A DNA stretch of 64,000 nt from assembly GCF_034933565.1 (NCBI RefSeq), contig NZ_JAYFNG010000002.1, forward strand, positions 62,001-126,000. The letters are read 5' to 3'. Below, piece after piece: positions 36,233 to 44,729 of the stretch (positions within the stretch are counted from its first letter, which is position 1; each line of letters opens with the position of its first letter). Both the position numbers and the translations under genes were made by a program. The DNA is from Raineyella sp034933565 (GTDB taxonomy: Bacteria > Actinomycetota > Actinomycetes > Propionibacteriales > Propionibacteriaceae). The notes beneath the pieces were generated by a model. It saw nothing but the letters and a program-made list of their open reading frames with translations, was not told the DNA's origin and did no database searches.

Positions 36233-36885
36233 GGGGACAGCCTACGGGGGTGGGACCGCTGCGCCGGCTCGGGCCCCGGGGCGGGACGCCGGGCCGGTTC
36301 GGGGCCGGCGGGTGCCGGCCGGCCGACGAGCGAGCGCAGCCCGTCGGCGAGCGCCGACCAGGACGGCAGCCAGGTCCGGGTCGCCCGCAGGTCCATCCGC
36401 AACCGGGCCGCGAAGGCGTCCTCCCGCAGCACCCGGAAGCCGTGCACCAGCAGCCAGTCCTCCGGCGGCGCGATGCAGGTCGGGCCCTTCCGCGAGGCGC
36501 GGATCTCCAGCCCGGCGACCCGGCGGCGGACCAGCAGCGCGGCGAGCTCCTCGAGCAGCCGGGTGCCGATGCCGCGGCCCCGGTGGTCCGGGTCGACGTA
36601 CATCTGGAGGATGACGGCGGCATCGGGACTGACCCCGGCCGAGGCGTACGGCCCGCGGACGGGGGCGTTCAGCGGTGGGGAGACGAGGATGTGTCCGACG
36701 ACGGTGTCGCCGATCCGGGCCGCCACGCCGCAGAACCCCCAGGTGTGAGCGGCGGCGTACACCCAGGACTGCCCGCTCCCCGGCGGGACCCGGTGCGGCA
36801 GGGGGCAGTCGGCGCAGACCATCGGGAGCCGGGCCACCCCACCGGGCTGCAACGGCTCGACCCTCAGCTGTTCACCGCCGGCCAT
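36229..36885 (-). CDS. GNAT-family N-acetyltransferase
   Basis: A 218-residue acetyltransferase. The acetyl-CoA loop is YVDPDHRGRGIGTRLLEELAALLV (motif A, Q/RxxGxG/A form), preceded by the strand AAVILQM and followed by GLEIRASRKGPTCIAPPEDWLLVHGFRVL. An N-terminal cysteine pair (CADCPLP) is unusual. The C-terminal ~45 residues are Pro/Arg-rich. ATG 36885 is chosen because AGGAT sits seven bases before it; GTG 36891 is in frame but too close to that site. Coupled to the hypothetical gene behind it. Substrate unknown. Confidence 0.85.
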   Translation of the reverse strand: MAGGEQLRVEPLQPGGVARLPMVCADCPLPHRVPPGSGQSWVYAAAHTWGFCGVAARIGDTVVGHILVSPPLNAPVRGPYASAGVSPDAAVILQMYVDPDHRGRGIGTRLLEELAALLVRRRVAGLEIRASRKGPTCIAPPEDWLLVHGFRVLREDAFAARLRMDLRATRTWLPSWSALADGLRSLVGRPAPAGPEPARRPAPGPEPAQRSHPRRLSP

Positions 36886-36976
36886 GCCCACATCCTATTC
36901 CCGCGTACGGCACGGACAATCTGAACACCGAGCCCCCCCGGCGGGGTGCAGTGGCACACTGGGCGGGGTGAGCTCG

Positions 36977-38293
36977 ATGGAACACCAACGCCGCGACACC
37001 CGACTCGACCTTTACCACGACCGTTACGCCGCTCGAGCGTTCGGGATGAAGGAGTCGGCCGTACGAGCTCTGTTCGCCGTCGCGAACCGGCCCGAGGTGG
37101 TCTCGCTCGCCGGCGGCATGCCGAACATCGCCGATCTCCCCCTCGACGTGGTCGCCGACGCGCTGAGCGACATGATCCAGTCCCCCGCCGGGCCCAAGGC
37201 GCTGCAATACGGCTCCGGCCAGGGCGAGCCGATGCTGCGCGAACAGATCTGCGAGGTGATGGCCGAGGAGGGCATCCGGGCGCACCCCGACGACGTCACC
37301 GTGACGGTCGGCAGCCAGCAGGCCCTCGACCTGATCACCCGGATCTTCTGCGACCCGGGCGACGTCATCCTCGCCGAAGCGCCCAGCTACGTGGGGGCGC
37401 TCAGCACGTTCGCTTCGTACGAGACGCAGGTCGTCCACGTGGAGATGGACGAGGACGGCCTGGTGCCGGAGCGGCTCCGGGAGGCGATGCTGACCCTCAC
37501 CGCGGCCGGCAAGAAGGTGAAGTTCCTCTACACCATCCCGAACTACAACAACCCCAGCGGCATCACGATGACGCTGGAGCGTCGCCGGGCGATCCTCGAG
37601 GTGGCCCGGGAGACCGGCCTGCTCATCGTCGAGGACAACCCGTACGGCCTGCTCGACCTGGAGGGCGAACGGCTGCCCGCGATCCGGTCGATGGAGAGCG
37701 AGCAGGTGCTCTACATGGGCTCGTTCTCCAAGACCTTCGCCCCCGGCTTCCGGGTCGGCTGGGTGCTCGCCCCGCACGCCGTCCGGGAGAAGCTGGTGCT
37801 GGCCCAGGAGTCCGCGACGCTGTCCCCGCCGACCTTTTCCCAGTACGCCGTGTCGACGTACCTCAAGGTGCACGACTGGCGCCACCAGATCGTCGTCTTC
37901 CGTGACATGTACCGGGAGCGTCGCGACGCGATGCTCGCCGCGCTGCGCGACTACATGCCGGCCGGCAGCAGCTGGACCCATCCCCGCGGCGGGTTCTTCG
38001 TCTGGCTGACCCTGCCGGCCGGGATCGACTCGCAGGCGATGCTGCCCCGGGCGGTGACCAATCGGGTGGCCTACACCCCGGGCACGGCCTTCTACGCCGA
38101 TGATCTCGGCGCCCGCAACATCCGCCTGTCGTACTGCTACCCCACCCCGGAGCGGATCCGGGAGGGCGTACGCCGCCTCGGGGAGGTGCTCGACCGCGAG
38201 GCCCAGCTGAACCGTACGTTCGGCCTCCACCCGGGTGCGACGCACCCGCACAGCGTGGTCGAGCCCACCAGCCCCCGCCCCGACCAGGCGTGA
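36977..38293 (+). CDS. PLP-dependent aminotransferase (class I/II, MocR/LysN-like)
   Basis: A 438-residue fold-type I aminotransferase. Blocks: VVSLAGGMPNIADLP, LQYGSGQGEPMLREQI, VTVGSQQALDLITRIF, FLYTIPNYNNPSGITM (Asn/Tyr at the cofactor), LLIVEDNPYGLLDL and the PLP lysine in GSFSKTFAPGFRVGW. It lacks the GntR helix-turn-helix of true MocR regulators. ATG 36977 sits five bases after GGGGTGA; GTG 36968 is the alternative. It is followed 19 bp downstream by the Ddl-like ligase; the two are commonly adjacent near parB in actinobacteria. Likely 2-aminoadipate or broad-range transaminase; the amino donor is unknown. Confidence 0.9.
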   Translation: MEHQRRDTRLDLYHDRYAARAFGMKESAVRALFAVANRPEVVSLAGGMPNIADLPLDVVADALSDMIQSPAGPKALQYGSGQGEPMLREQICEVMAEEGIRAHPDDVTVTVGSQQALDLITRIFCDPGDVILAEAPSYVGALSTFASYETQVVHVEMDEDGLVPERLREAMLTLTAAGKKVKFLYTIPNYNNPSGITMTLERRRAILEVARETGLLIVEDNPYGLLDLEGERLPAIRSMESEQVLYMGSFSKTFAPGFRVGWVLAPHAVREKLVLAQESATLSPPTFSQYAVSTYLKVHDWRHQIVVFRDMYRERRDAMLAALRDYMPAGSSWTHPRGGFFVWLTLPAGIDSQAMLPRAVTNRVAYTPGTAFYADDLGARNIRLSYCYPTPERIREGVRRLGEVLDREAQLNRTFGLHPGATHPHSVVEPTSPRPDQA

Positions 38294-38312
38294 CGAGCCT
38301 CCAGGAGGAATG

Positions 38313-39404
38313 ATGACCGCCACCGACAACGAGACCACCGCCCCGAGCGGGACCGCCGCTACCGGGACCACCCCGAACGACGCGACACCCACCGAGACCT
38401 CGGACACCCGGACCTCGTCCACCGGGACCACCGCCGCCGCGGGCGCGGCTCCGCTCTCCGGCCCTGACCTGGGCGTCATCGTGGTGCTGGCCGGCGGCCT
38501 GTCCCACGAGCGCGAGGTGTCGCTGCGTTCGGGGCGCCGAGTCGCCCAGGCCCTCCGCGACCGCGGCTGCACCGTGGTCGAGTCCGACGTGAACTCCGAC
38601 CTGATCACCCTGCTGCGCGACCTGGACGATCCGGTGGTCTTCCCCGTCGTGCACGGCGCCACCGGTGAGGACGGTTCGCTGCGCGAGGTGCTCGGCCTGC
38701 TCGACGTCCCCTTCGTCGGTGCCACCGGGGCCGACAGCCGGGTGGCCTTCGACAAGTCGATCGCCACCTCGGTGATCCGCGGCATCGGACTGACCACCCC
38801 GCAGCAGGTCGCCCTGCCCGACGAGGTGTTCCGCGAGCTGGGCGCCCGTGCCCTGATGGACGCGCTGGGCGAACGGATCGGCTACCCGATGTTCGTCAAG
38901 CCGTCCCGCTCCGGCTCGTCACTCGGCTGCACCAAGGTCGCCGTCCCCGGCGAGCTCGCCTCGGCGATGGTCGGCGCGTACGCGTACGGCGACGTCGCGG
39001 TGGTGGAGACCTACATCGACGGGATCGAGGTGGCCGTCACGGTGATCGACCGCGGCAACGGCCCTGAGGCCCTGCCGGCCGTCGAGATCCGCCCCGATTC
39101 GGGCGATTACGACTACTCGTCGCGCTACACCGCCGGTTCGACGCGTTTCATCACGCCGGCCGAGGTGCCCGATGACGTCGCCGCCGCCTGCGCCGACATG
39201 GCCCTGCGCGTCCACGAACGGCTGCACCTGCGTGACATCTCCCGCACCGACATGATCATCCGCGACGGGGTGCCGCACTTCCTGGAGTGCAACGTCGCGC
39301 CGGGGATGACCGAGACCTCCCTCGTCCCGCTCGAACTCGAGGCCGCCGGCCTCGACCTGGGAGAGCTCTGCGAGGCCCTGGTGCACCAGGCCCGCCTCCG
39401 CTGA
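38313..39404 (+). CDS. D-alanine--D-alanine ligase-like ATP-grasp protein
   Basis: A 363-residue ATP-grasp ligase. After a disordered Thr/Ala tail of ~50 residues, the fold opens with VVLAGGLSHEREVSLRSG, then VVHGATGEDGSLREVL, VKPSRSGSSLGCTKV, DGIEVAVTVI, DYDYSSRYTAGSTRFITPA and ISRTDMIIRDGVPHFLECNVAPGMTETSL, the last carrying the Mg ligands and substrate loop. These match Ddl family blocks, with some divergence (Glu-Cys-Asn where Glu-x-Asn is usual). ATG 38313 follows AGGAGGAATG. A second, housekeeping Ddl is commonly elsewhere, so this may be a paralogue. Upstream of SURF1 by two bases. Confidence 0.85.
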   Translation: MTATDNETTAPSGTAATGTTPNDATPTETSDTRTSSTGTTAAAGAAPLSGPDLGVIVVLAGGLSHEREVSLRSGRRVAQALRDRGCTVVESDVNSDLITLLRDLDDPVVFPVVHGATGEDGSLREVLGLLDVPFVGATGADSRVAFDKSIATSVIRGIGLTTPQQVALPDEVFRELGARALMDALGERIGYPMFVKPSRSGSSLGCTKVAVPGELASAMVGAYAYGDVAVVETYIDGIEVAVTVIDRGNGPEALPAVEIRPDSGDYDYSSRYTAGSTRFITPAEVPDDVAAACADMALRVHERLHLRDISRTDMIIRDGVPHFLECNVAPGMTETSLVPLELEAAGLDLGELCEALVHQARLR

Positions 39405-39406
39405 CC

Positions 39407-40177
39407 ATGGCGTCGACCAGCCTCGTCCGGACCCGGGTCCAGCAGGTCGCCCTGGTCGTCGTCGGCCTGGTGCTCGCCGGGGTGATGATCGGGCTGGGGC
39501 TGTGGCAGATGCAGGTCTTCCAGGACCAGGGGCAGAGCGGTGCCGTCGCGCGGATGAACGAGCCGGCCGTCCCGCTGGCGGAGGTCGCCCGGGCGGGACA
39601 GCAGATCACCGACGGATACGGACGTACGGTCGAATTCAGCGGCACGTACGTGCCCGCGGAGGAGCTGCTCATCCCGGTCGACGGGAAGCCGGGCACCTTT
39701 CGGGTGCTCACGCCGCTGAGGACCTCGGACGGCACGCTCGTCCCGGTCGTCCGTGGCGAGACCACCGGCGCCACTGCCCCGGCGGCGCCCACCGGGACCG
39801 TCGACCAGCACGGCGTGCTGCTCGCCTCGGACAAGGAGGGCACCGGCGCGCTGCCGACCGGGCAGATCGGCTCGGTCTATCTGCCGGTGCTGGTGCAGCG
39901 CTGGCAGGATCCGATGATCGCCGGCTACGTGACGCTGCCCGCCGACCTCGCCGCCGCGCAGGGCCTGGCGGCGGCGACACCACAGCTGCCGTCCGGGCGC
40001 GGCTCGGTGCAGAACTTCGGCTACGCACTGCAGTGGTGGGTGTTCGCCGCGTGTGCGCTGGGCTTCGCGATCTACCTGGCCACCTACATCGGCCGTGCCG
40101 CCGATCGGCGCCGACTCGCCGATCTTGGTCTCATCACGCAAGATGAGAAAGGACCCGATCCCGATCGGATGTCCTGA
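39407..40177 (+). CDS. SURF1-family cytochrome oxidase assembly protein
   Basis: A 256-residue membrane protein with two terminal helices (about 13-35, VALVVVGLVLAGVMIGLGLWQ; and 218-240, LQWWVFAACALGFAIYLATY) around an extracytoplasmic domain, the standard SURF1 topology. Hallmarks are GLWQMQVFQD after helix 1, VEFSGTYVPAEELLI, FRVLTPLRTSDGTLVPVVRGE and NFGYALQWWVFA before helix 2. SURF1 aids heme a insertion into aa3-type oxidase, implying aerobic respiration. It starts two bases after the Ddl-like stop, within a tight operon that continues to the DUF3817 gene. Confidence 0.9.
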   Translation: MASTSLVRTRVQQVALVVVGLVLAGVMIGLGLWQMQVFQDQGQSGAVARMNEPAVPLAEVARAGQQITDGYGRTVEFSGTYVPAEELLIPVDGKPGTFRVLTPLRTSDGTLVPVVRGETTGATAPAAPTGTVDQHGVLLASDKEGTGALPTGQIGSVYLPVLVQRWQDPMIAGYVTLPADLAAAQGLAAATPQLPSGRGSVQNFGYALQWWVFAACALGFAIYLATYIGRAADRRRLADLGLITQDEKGPDPDRMS

Positions 40178-40196
40178 CCCCTAGGAACAGAGGAAC

Positions 40197-40589
40197 ATGG
40201 ATCCCCAGAAGCGCTCCGCCACCCTGGCCGCCCTCACCCGCTATCGCATCATGGCGTGGGTCGTCGGCGTCCTGCTCGTCGTTCTCGTCTGCGTCGCGAT
40301 GCCGCTGAAGTACATCTGGCACCAGCCGGACCTCGTGACGTACCTCGGTGTCGCCCACGGATGGCTGTACATGGCCCTGCTCATCACGGCGTACGACATC
40401 GGCCGGCGGGTCGCCTGGCCGTGGGTCAATCTGCTGCTGATCGCGCTGGCCGGCACCGTGCCGTTCCTGTCCTTCGTCGCAGAGCACTACGCCACCCGCA
40501 ACGTCCGTGGGTGTCTCGCGCAGGCCGACGCCGCCGCGGTGATCACCGGCCCCGAGGTGGCCGTCGAGAGCACCGGCGAGGTCGAGTAG
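40197..40589 (+). CDS. DUF3817 membrane protein
   Basis: A 130-residue integral membrane protein with three helices. The family signature is LTRYRIMAWVVGVLLVVLVCVAMPLKYI followed by GVAHGWLYMALLITAYDIGRR and WVNLLLIALAGTVPFLSFVAEHYA, all present. Function is unknown, but the gene is commonly next to SURF1 in actinobacteria. Last gene of the aminotransferase-Ddl-SURF1 operon; 19 bp after SURF1. Confidence 0.88.
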   Translation: MDPQKRSATLAALTRYRIMAWVVGVLLVVLVCVAMPLKYIWHQPDLVTYLGVAHGWLYMALLITAYDIGRRVAWPWVNLLLIALAGTVPFLSFVAEHYATRNVRGCLAQADAAAVITGPEVAVESTGEVE

Positions 40590-40772
40590 TCACCTCCTGG
40601 GGCGGTCGATCAGAGACTCTCAGAGATTATTGGATCAACACTAGAAAGCTCCAGAGAGCCCGATCACGCGCTGCCGGAGTGGCACGGACCTGCTCCCCTC
40701 CCCCACCCGGGAGCACACCCACCCGACAAGCAAGCAGACCACAGCAGGCGTGCGGCACAGCAAGAAGATATG
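40590..40772. other. 3' region after DUF3817
   Basis: No gene recognised up to the terminator at 40773. Contains an AT-richer patch (AGAGATTATTGGATC near 40621) and a CA-rich stretch. Confidence 0.4.
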
Positions 40773-40806
40773 ACGAAGGCCCCCGGATCATCCCGGGGGC
40801 CTTCGT
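40773..40806. terminator. bidirectional hairpin terminator
   Basis: ACGAAGGCCCCCGG and CCGGGGGCCTTCGT form a perfect 14-bp stem around a six-base loop. It separates the convergent DUF3817 operon and the parAB operon. Confidence 0.9.
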
Positions 40807-40831
40807 CAGATACGTGTCAGCCTGTGGGCCT

Positions 40832-40870
40832 ACGGTCCATGGGCACACGGTCCGTGCACGTATGGACCGT
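40832..40870. repeat. nested inverted repeat downstream of parB
   Basis: Perfect 9-bp arms ACGGTCCAT (40832-40840) and ATGGACCGT (40862-40870) enclose another palindrome, CACGGTCCGTG (40846-40856). GGTCCATGGGC recurs at about 40878, and a 17-bp direct repeat (GTCCGGCTCCACACC...) occupies 40920-40953. The set fills the gap after the parB stop; the inverted repeats could act as further termination or as a protein site. Confidence 0.65.
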
Positions 40871-41004
40871 GGGCGTGGGTCCATGGGCGTACGATCCTCG
40901 CTGGCTCACCGGGCCTCTCGTCCGGCTCCACACCTTGTCCGGCTCCACACCCCTTGCAGGACTACCGGCGGCCTCTCGGTCTCGCTACCTGTCGAGGTGG
41001 TGGA

Positions 41005-42222
41005 TCAGGCCGTACGGGCCGGGCGACGGCTCCCTGGCTGGAGCAGGTCCATGATCCGTTGCAGATCCTCCTCGGAGACGAACTCCATGACGATCTTGCC
41101 CTTGCGCGCCCCACGGGTGACCTCGACCCGGGTGTCGAAATAGTCCCCCAGCTGGGTCGAGAGCTCCTGGAGCCGCGGATCACGGTCGCGTCCGTTGCGC
41201 CGGCCGGGCTGCGGACCCTGGTCGGAGCCGCCGGCCACGATCTCCTCCGTCTTCCGCACCGACAGCCCCTCGGTGACGATCCGCGTGGCGAGCCGCTCCT
41301 GGGCCCAGCGGTCCGGCAGCCCGAGCAGGGCCCGGGCGTGTCCCGCCGAGATGTCACCGGCGGCCACCTGACGCTGCACTGATGGTGGAAGGTTCAACAG
41401 TCGGATCATATTGGCGATCTGGGACCGGGAGCGCTTGATCCTGGCTCCGAGCTCCTGCTGGGTGCAGCCGAAGTCCTCCATCAGCTGCTGGTAAGCTGCC
41501 GCCTCTTCCAGCGGGTTGAGCTGGACACGATGGATGTTCTCCAGCAAGGCGTCGCGGAGCATGTCGTCGTCCGCGGTCTCGCGCACGATCGAGGGCACCG
41601 TTTCCAGTCCGGCAAGGGCGGATGCCCGCCACCGGCGCTCCCCCATGACCAGTTCGTACGCGCCGTAGCCGTCCTCACGGACGACGATCGGCTGCAGTAG
41701 TCCGACCTCACGGATCGATCCCACCAGCTCCTGGAGGGCATCCTCATCGAAGACCTGCCGAGGCTGCTTCAGATTGGCATGGATCCGCTCGATCGGGATC
41801 TCCGCGTAGTAGCCATTGGCCGGGTCGACGACGCCCTCACGTCCACCATTGCTTCCCTCGGTGGTGGCAGCGTCCGCCTCGACCGCCGCAGCGTCGTCGG
41901 TCACGATCGCCTGGGCCTCCCGCACATTCCGGACGCCCTGCGACCTCTCGGCCTCCTGCGGGGCCCCCGGAGCCCCGTCACGCTTCGCGTTGACCGGGGA
42001 GTTGTCGGTCGTGCGTGTTGCTTCGGCCGGCGCCTGGGTGGTTCGCGAGGCCGTCGGGCGGGCCGTGGACGCCTGGGACCGGGCGGGGCTCTCCCCGGGC
42101 TTGGCACCGTGCAGCTTGTCGACAATGACATGCTGATCGACCGGGTGTGCTGGGGCCTCCAGATCGGTGCGCTGGAACAGCTCACCCAGTCCACGCCCGA
42201 GTCCTGCTCGTCGTTCTGCCAT
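41005..42222 (-). CDS. parB: chromosome partitioning protein ParB
   Basis: CTP-dependent parS-binding clamp, 405 residues. N-terminal basic motif RRAGLGRGLGELF (ParA-interacting), a long Ala/Thr-rich unstructured segment to about 140, then the CTPase/nuclease-like domain: QPRQVFDEDALQELVGSIREVGLLQPIVV, GERRWRAS and ENIHRVQLNPLEEAAAYQQL. The helix-turn-helix (TQQELGARIKRSRSQIANMIRLL; AGDISAGHARALLGL) binds parS, and the C-terminal segment dimerises. Start ATG shares one base with the parA stop (TGATG). Three parS sites lie within 1.3 kb. Confidence 0.96.
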   Translation of the reverse strand: MAERRAGLGRGLGELFQRTDLEAPAHPVDQHVIVDKLHGAKPGESPARSQASTARPTASRTTQAPAEATRTTDNSPVNAKRDGAPGAPQEAERSQGVRNVREAQAIVTDDAAAVEADAATTEGSNGGREGVVDPANGYYAEIPIERIHANLKQPRQVFDEDALQELVGSIREVGLLQPIVVREDGYGAYELVMGERRWRASALAGLETVPSIVRETADDDMLRDALLENIHRVQLNPLEEAAAYQQLMEDFGCTQQELGARIKRSRSQIANMIRLLNLPPSVQRQVAAGDISAGHARALLGLPDRWAQERLATRIVTEGLSVRKTEEIVAGGSDQGPQPGRRNGRDRDPRLQELSTQLGDYFDTRVEVTRGARKGKIVMEFVSEEDLQRIMDLLQPGSRRPARTA

Positions 42223-43148
42223 CAGTACTGCTCCGCTCCGCGTCGTGCCAACTCTTCGGCTGCCTCCAGGTAGGCCTTCCCGCCGGCAGAGGCCGGCTGG
42301 TAGGTGATGACCGTCTGCCCGTAGCTGGGAGCCTCTGCGATGCGGACGGATCGGGGGATGACGGCTTCCATCGTCTCCCGAGGGAAGTACTGCCGGACCT
42401 GTCCGGCAACATCGGACGACAGTCGCGTACGGCCGTCGAACATGGTCAGGATCACGGTGCGGAGTGCCAGTGAGGGGTTGATGTTGGCCTGGACCATCGA
42501 GATCGAGCGCTGCAGCTGGGACAACCCCTCGAGGGCGTAGTACTCACACTGGATCGGGATGAGCAGCTCCTCGGCGGCGGCGAAAGCGTTCACGGTGAGG
42601 ATGCCCAGCGAGGGGGGACAGTCGATGATGATGTAGTCGACGTCATGGTCAGCGACGTACGCGTCAACGGCCCGCTTGAGCCGTGTTTCACGTGAAACAA
42701 CCGAGACGAGCTCAATCTCGGCGCCGGCCAGGTCCATCGTGGCCACCAGAACCTTGAGATTCGGGGCCTCAGGCGACGGCTGTGCATGATCGGCGATGGC
42801 GGCTTGGTCGATCAACACCTCATAGGTGCCGGGCTCACCATTGCGATGCTCGCCACCGAGGGCCGTGGAGGCGTTGCCCTGTGGATCGAGGTCGATCAAC
42901 AGAACACTGAGTCCTCCGAAGCCGAGCCCGGCAGCCAGATTCACCGCGGTCGTCGTCTTCCCGACCCCACCCTTCTGGTTCACCACCGCAATGACGCGCG
43001 GCGCCGGTGGGCGGGGGAGCGGGGCCCGTGTTTCACGTGAAACATCGTCCAGATCATCCGGGGGCTCGATCTCAGGGGTCTCATCCATCTCGTAGAGGGC
43101 CCGCTTCGGCCCCTTGGGGGTCGCGGCGTGACGCTTCAGAAGAGCCAT
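42222..43148 (-). CDS. parA: chromosome partitioning ATPase ParA
   Basis: Deviant Walker A ATPase that binds DNA non-specifically and segregates ParB-parS complexes. The 308-residue protein has a disordered acidic lead (about 1-50), then VIAVVNQKGGVGKTTTAVNLAAGLG (signature K-G-G-V-G-K-T), LLIDLDPQGNAST, IIIDCPPSLGILTVNAFAAA and IQCEYYALEGLSQL. ATG 43148 is preferred to an in-frame GTG at 43166; neither has a strong ribosome-binding site. Two perfect parS sites lie inside the gene, so the motif contributes coding sequence (VSRETR). Operon parA-parB. Confidence 0.96.
   Translation of the reverse strand: MALLKRHAATPKGPKRALYEMDETPEIEPPDDLDDVSRETRAPLPRPPAPRVIAVVNQKGGVGKTTTAVNLAAGLGFGGLSVLLIDLDPQGNASTALGGEHRNGEPGTYEVLIDQAAIADHAQPSPEAPNLKVLVATMDLAGAEIELVSVVSRETRLKRAVDAYVADHDVDYIIIDCPPSLGILTVNAFAAAEELLIPIQCEYYALEGLSQLQRSISMVQANINPSLALRTVILTMFDGRTRLSSDVAGQVRQYFPRETMEAVIPRSVRIAEAPSYGQTVITYQPASAGGKAYLEAAEELARRGAEQY
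42684..42699. promoter_or_regulatory. parS site within parA
   Basis: TGTTTCACGTGAAACA, the perfect 16-bp palindromic ParB target, inside the parA coding sequence, where it encodes VSRETR. Confidence 0.95.
43029..43044. promoter_or_regulatory. parS site near the 5' end of parA
   Basis: A second perfect TGTTTCACGTGAAACA, about 105 bp inside parA, again read as VSRETR in the disordered N-terminus. Confidence 0.95.
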
Positions 43149-43483
43149 GTGTGTTGAACCTTTCACGGCCGGCGAGGAAGCTTTCGAGCTTCATCCTGAT
43201 CCACGGTTCAGACAATTCTGCGAACCGTTCAGCGTGTGACTTCCATGAAATCACACGTCCGTGATTCATGCACATCGTCTCTCACCAGGTCCCGAACATC
43301 ACGATCATCGGTGTCTATCTCTTAATCTAGGACATCTTTTAGATAGCTAGATAGATCGACATCGGGTCGATCATCCCTCGAAATCACCGTGCCCCACATG
43401 CCGGGCAGCCGCGGAGTCCCAGCTGAACCGGCCGGCCCACCCGTGCCGGAACCCCGTGCTGGTCGACCGGCTGTCCGCACAGA

Positions 43484-43499
43484 TGTTTCCCGTGAAACA
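43484..43499. promoter_or_regulatory. parS site, one mismatch, between parA and rsmG
   Basis: TGTTTCCCGTGAAACA differs from the perfect site at one central base (C for A). Position near parAB and intact arms support a working ParB site. Confidence 0.85.
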
Positions 43500-43619
43500 T
43501 CGCGCCTGTGTTCCAGTAGACCGCGACCGCGAGGGTGTCGGCTCCGACCCGTTCCCTCGCACCATGAGGTCCACATCATCACCCGCGCGGAGGAGTGAGG
43601 ACGTGGAGAAGTGGGGCCC

Positions 43620-43686
43620 GGGGGAGCAGACGAGCGGGGGAGTAGACGAGCGGCGGAGCCGGGGAGCGGACGAGTAGGGGAGCGGG
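43620..43686. repeat. 16-bp G-rich tandem repeat
   Basis: Units GGGGGAGCAGACGAGC (43620), GGGGGAGTAGACGAGC (43636), a shortened unit and GGGGAGCGGACGAGTA (43661), plus a partial copy. Confidence 0.7.
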
Positions 43687-43970
43687 ACCTGCGGGAGCCG
43701 GGCCTAGGGAGTGGGGCGCAGCGGAGTGGGCCGCCGGACGCCGGTGGGTGCCGGAAAGGCTTCTTCCACAGCTCTTCTCGGGCGATCTCCGGGAAAGAAA
43801 GACCCCTGGCCAGGCCATCACTTCGCTCAAAATCGCTCCTGACGAAGCATTCACGAGCCCCTCAGGGCGCCTGAGGCGGACCGGTGGACGCCGTACCCTG
43901 GCCTCGGATCCCCGTCCGATGCACGTGGTTCACTCCGCGACCGGCGCTGACGATCGGGCGCAACCCGACG

Positions 43971-44012
43971 TCGGAGCGGTGGCGACGCGGATCGGAGCGG
44001 TGGCTACGCGGA
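43971..44012. repeat. 21-bp tandem duplication at the rsmG 3' end
   Basis: Two copies beginning TCGGAGCGGTGG (43971-43991 and 43992-44012) differ by one or two bases; the second runs over the rsmG stop codon, so the C-terminus of RsmG derives partly from repeat sequence. Confidence 0.7.
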
Positions 44013-44726
44013 CACGTGCGGCCGACCGGTCCGGATGAGTCGGACCACCGTCGTCGGCTCGGTGCGCGGATCGGCGCGTACGTTCAGCACCTCGGCCCTC
44101 AGCCCCGCCTTGCGCAGCTCCTTGGTGGCCTTCTCCACCTCCGCGATCGCACTGGCACCCTTGAGGGCGAGGATCTCCCCGCCACGGTCCGCACCACCAC
44201 GGTCCGCACCACCACGGTCCACTCCGCTCCGACGGACCAGCGGGAGGCACCAGCCGATCAGCTTGGTCAGCGCACCGACGGCGCGTGAGGTCACCACGTC
44301 GAACCCGACTCCGGGATCGAACTCCTCGGCCCGACCGTGCAGCACCTCGACGCGCTCGCCCAGGTCCAGCTCGGCGACGGCCAGTTCGAGGAAGTTCACC
44401 CGTCGCTGCAACGGTTCGATCAGACTGACCCGGACATCCGGGCGGCCGATCGCGAGCACCAGGCCCGGCAGTCCCGCACCCGAGCCGACATCGGCGACCG
44501 TGCAGCCGTGGGGGAGGAGATCCATCATCGCGGCACAGTTGAAGAGGTGGCGCTCCCACAACCGGGGCGTCTCCCGGGGGCCCATCAGCCCCCAGGTGAT
44601 CCCGCGGGTGGCGAGGATGTCGGCATAGGCGCGGATCACCGGTTCCTGCGGACCGAAAACCGCCCGGACGATGTCCGGGTCGGGAGTCTCGACCTGGGCG
44701 TCGCCGGGCGGCATCGTGTCCGACAT
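44004..44726 (-). CDS. rsmG: 16S rRNA (guanine527-N7)-methyltransferase RsmG (GidB)
   Basis: SAM-dependent rRNA methyltransferase, 240 residues; loss gives low-level streptomycin resistance in many bacteria. SAM pocket VADVGSGAGLPGLVLAIGRPDVRVSLIEPLQRRVNFL, then ELDLGERVEVLHGRAEEF and FDVVTSRAVGALTKLIGWCLPLV. A DRGGA repeat (VDRGG-ADRGG-ADRGG) encoded by 15-bp units interrupts the loop before the strand EILALKGASA; relatives have a short loop here. ATG 44726 has GAGGA seven bases upstream and lies three bases after the jag stop. Confidence 0.95.
   Translation of the reverse strand: MSDTMPPGDAQVETPDPDIVRAVFGPQEPVIRAYADILATRGITWGLMGPRETPRLWERHLFNCAAMMDLLPHGCTVADVGSGAGLPGLVLAIGRPDVRVSLIEPLQRRVNFLELAVAELDLGERVEVLHGRAEEFDPGVGFDVVTSRAVGALTKLIGWCLPLVRRSGVDRGGADRGGADRGGEILALKGASAIAEVEKATKELRKAGLRAEVLNVRADPRTEPTTVVRLIRTGRPHVSA
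44182..44225 (-). repeat. three 15-bp repeats inside rsmG
   Basis: CCACGGTCCGCACCA at 44182 and 44197 (identical) and a third, slightly changed copy at 44212. In frame they insert the pentapeptide series DRGGA into an RsmG surface loop. Confidence 0.85.
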
Positions 44727-44729
44727 CGA

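Larger units (their letters stand above)
43149..44003. other. parA-rsmG intergenic region (AT-rich island, parS, minisatellites)
   Basis: No gene recognised in 855 bp. 43190-43380 is distinctly AT-rich and contains inverted repeats (CGGTTC/GAACCG around 43215; CGTGTGA/TCACACG around 43245; GATCGAC-N5-GTCGATC at 43354-43372); it is the likely parAB promoter region. A parS variant follows at 43484. 43620-43686 and 43971-44012 are short tandem repeats. Confidence 0.6.

Noticed and set aside
38919..39386. Minus-strand gene opposite the Ddl-like ligase
   Set aside because: Antisense shadow of the ATP-grasp domain; no start signal.
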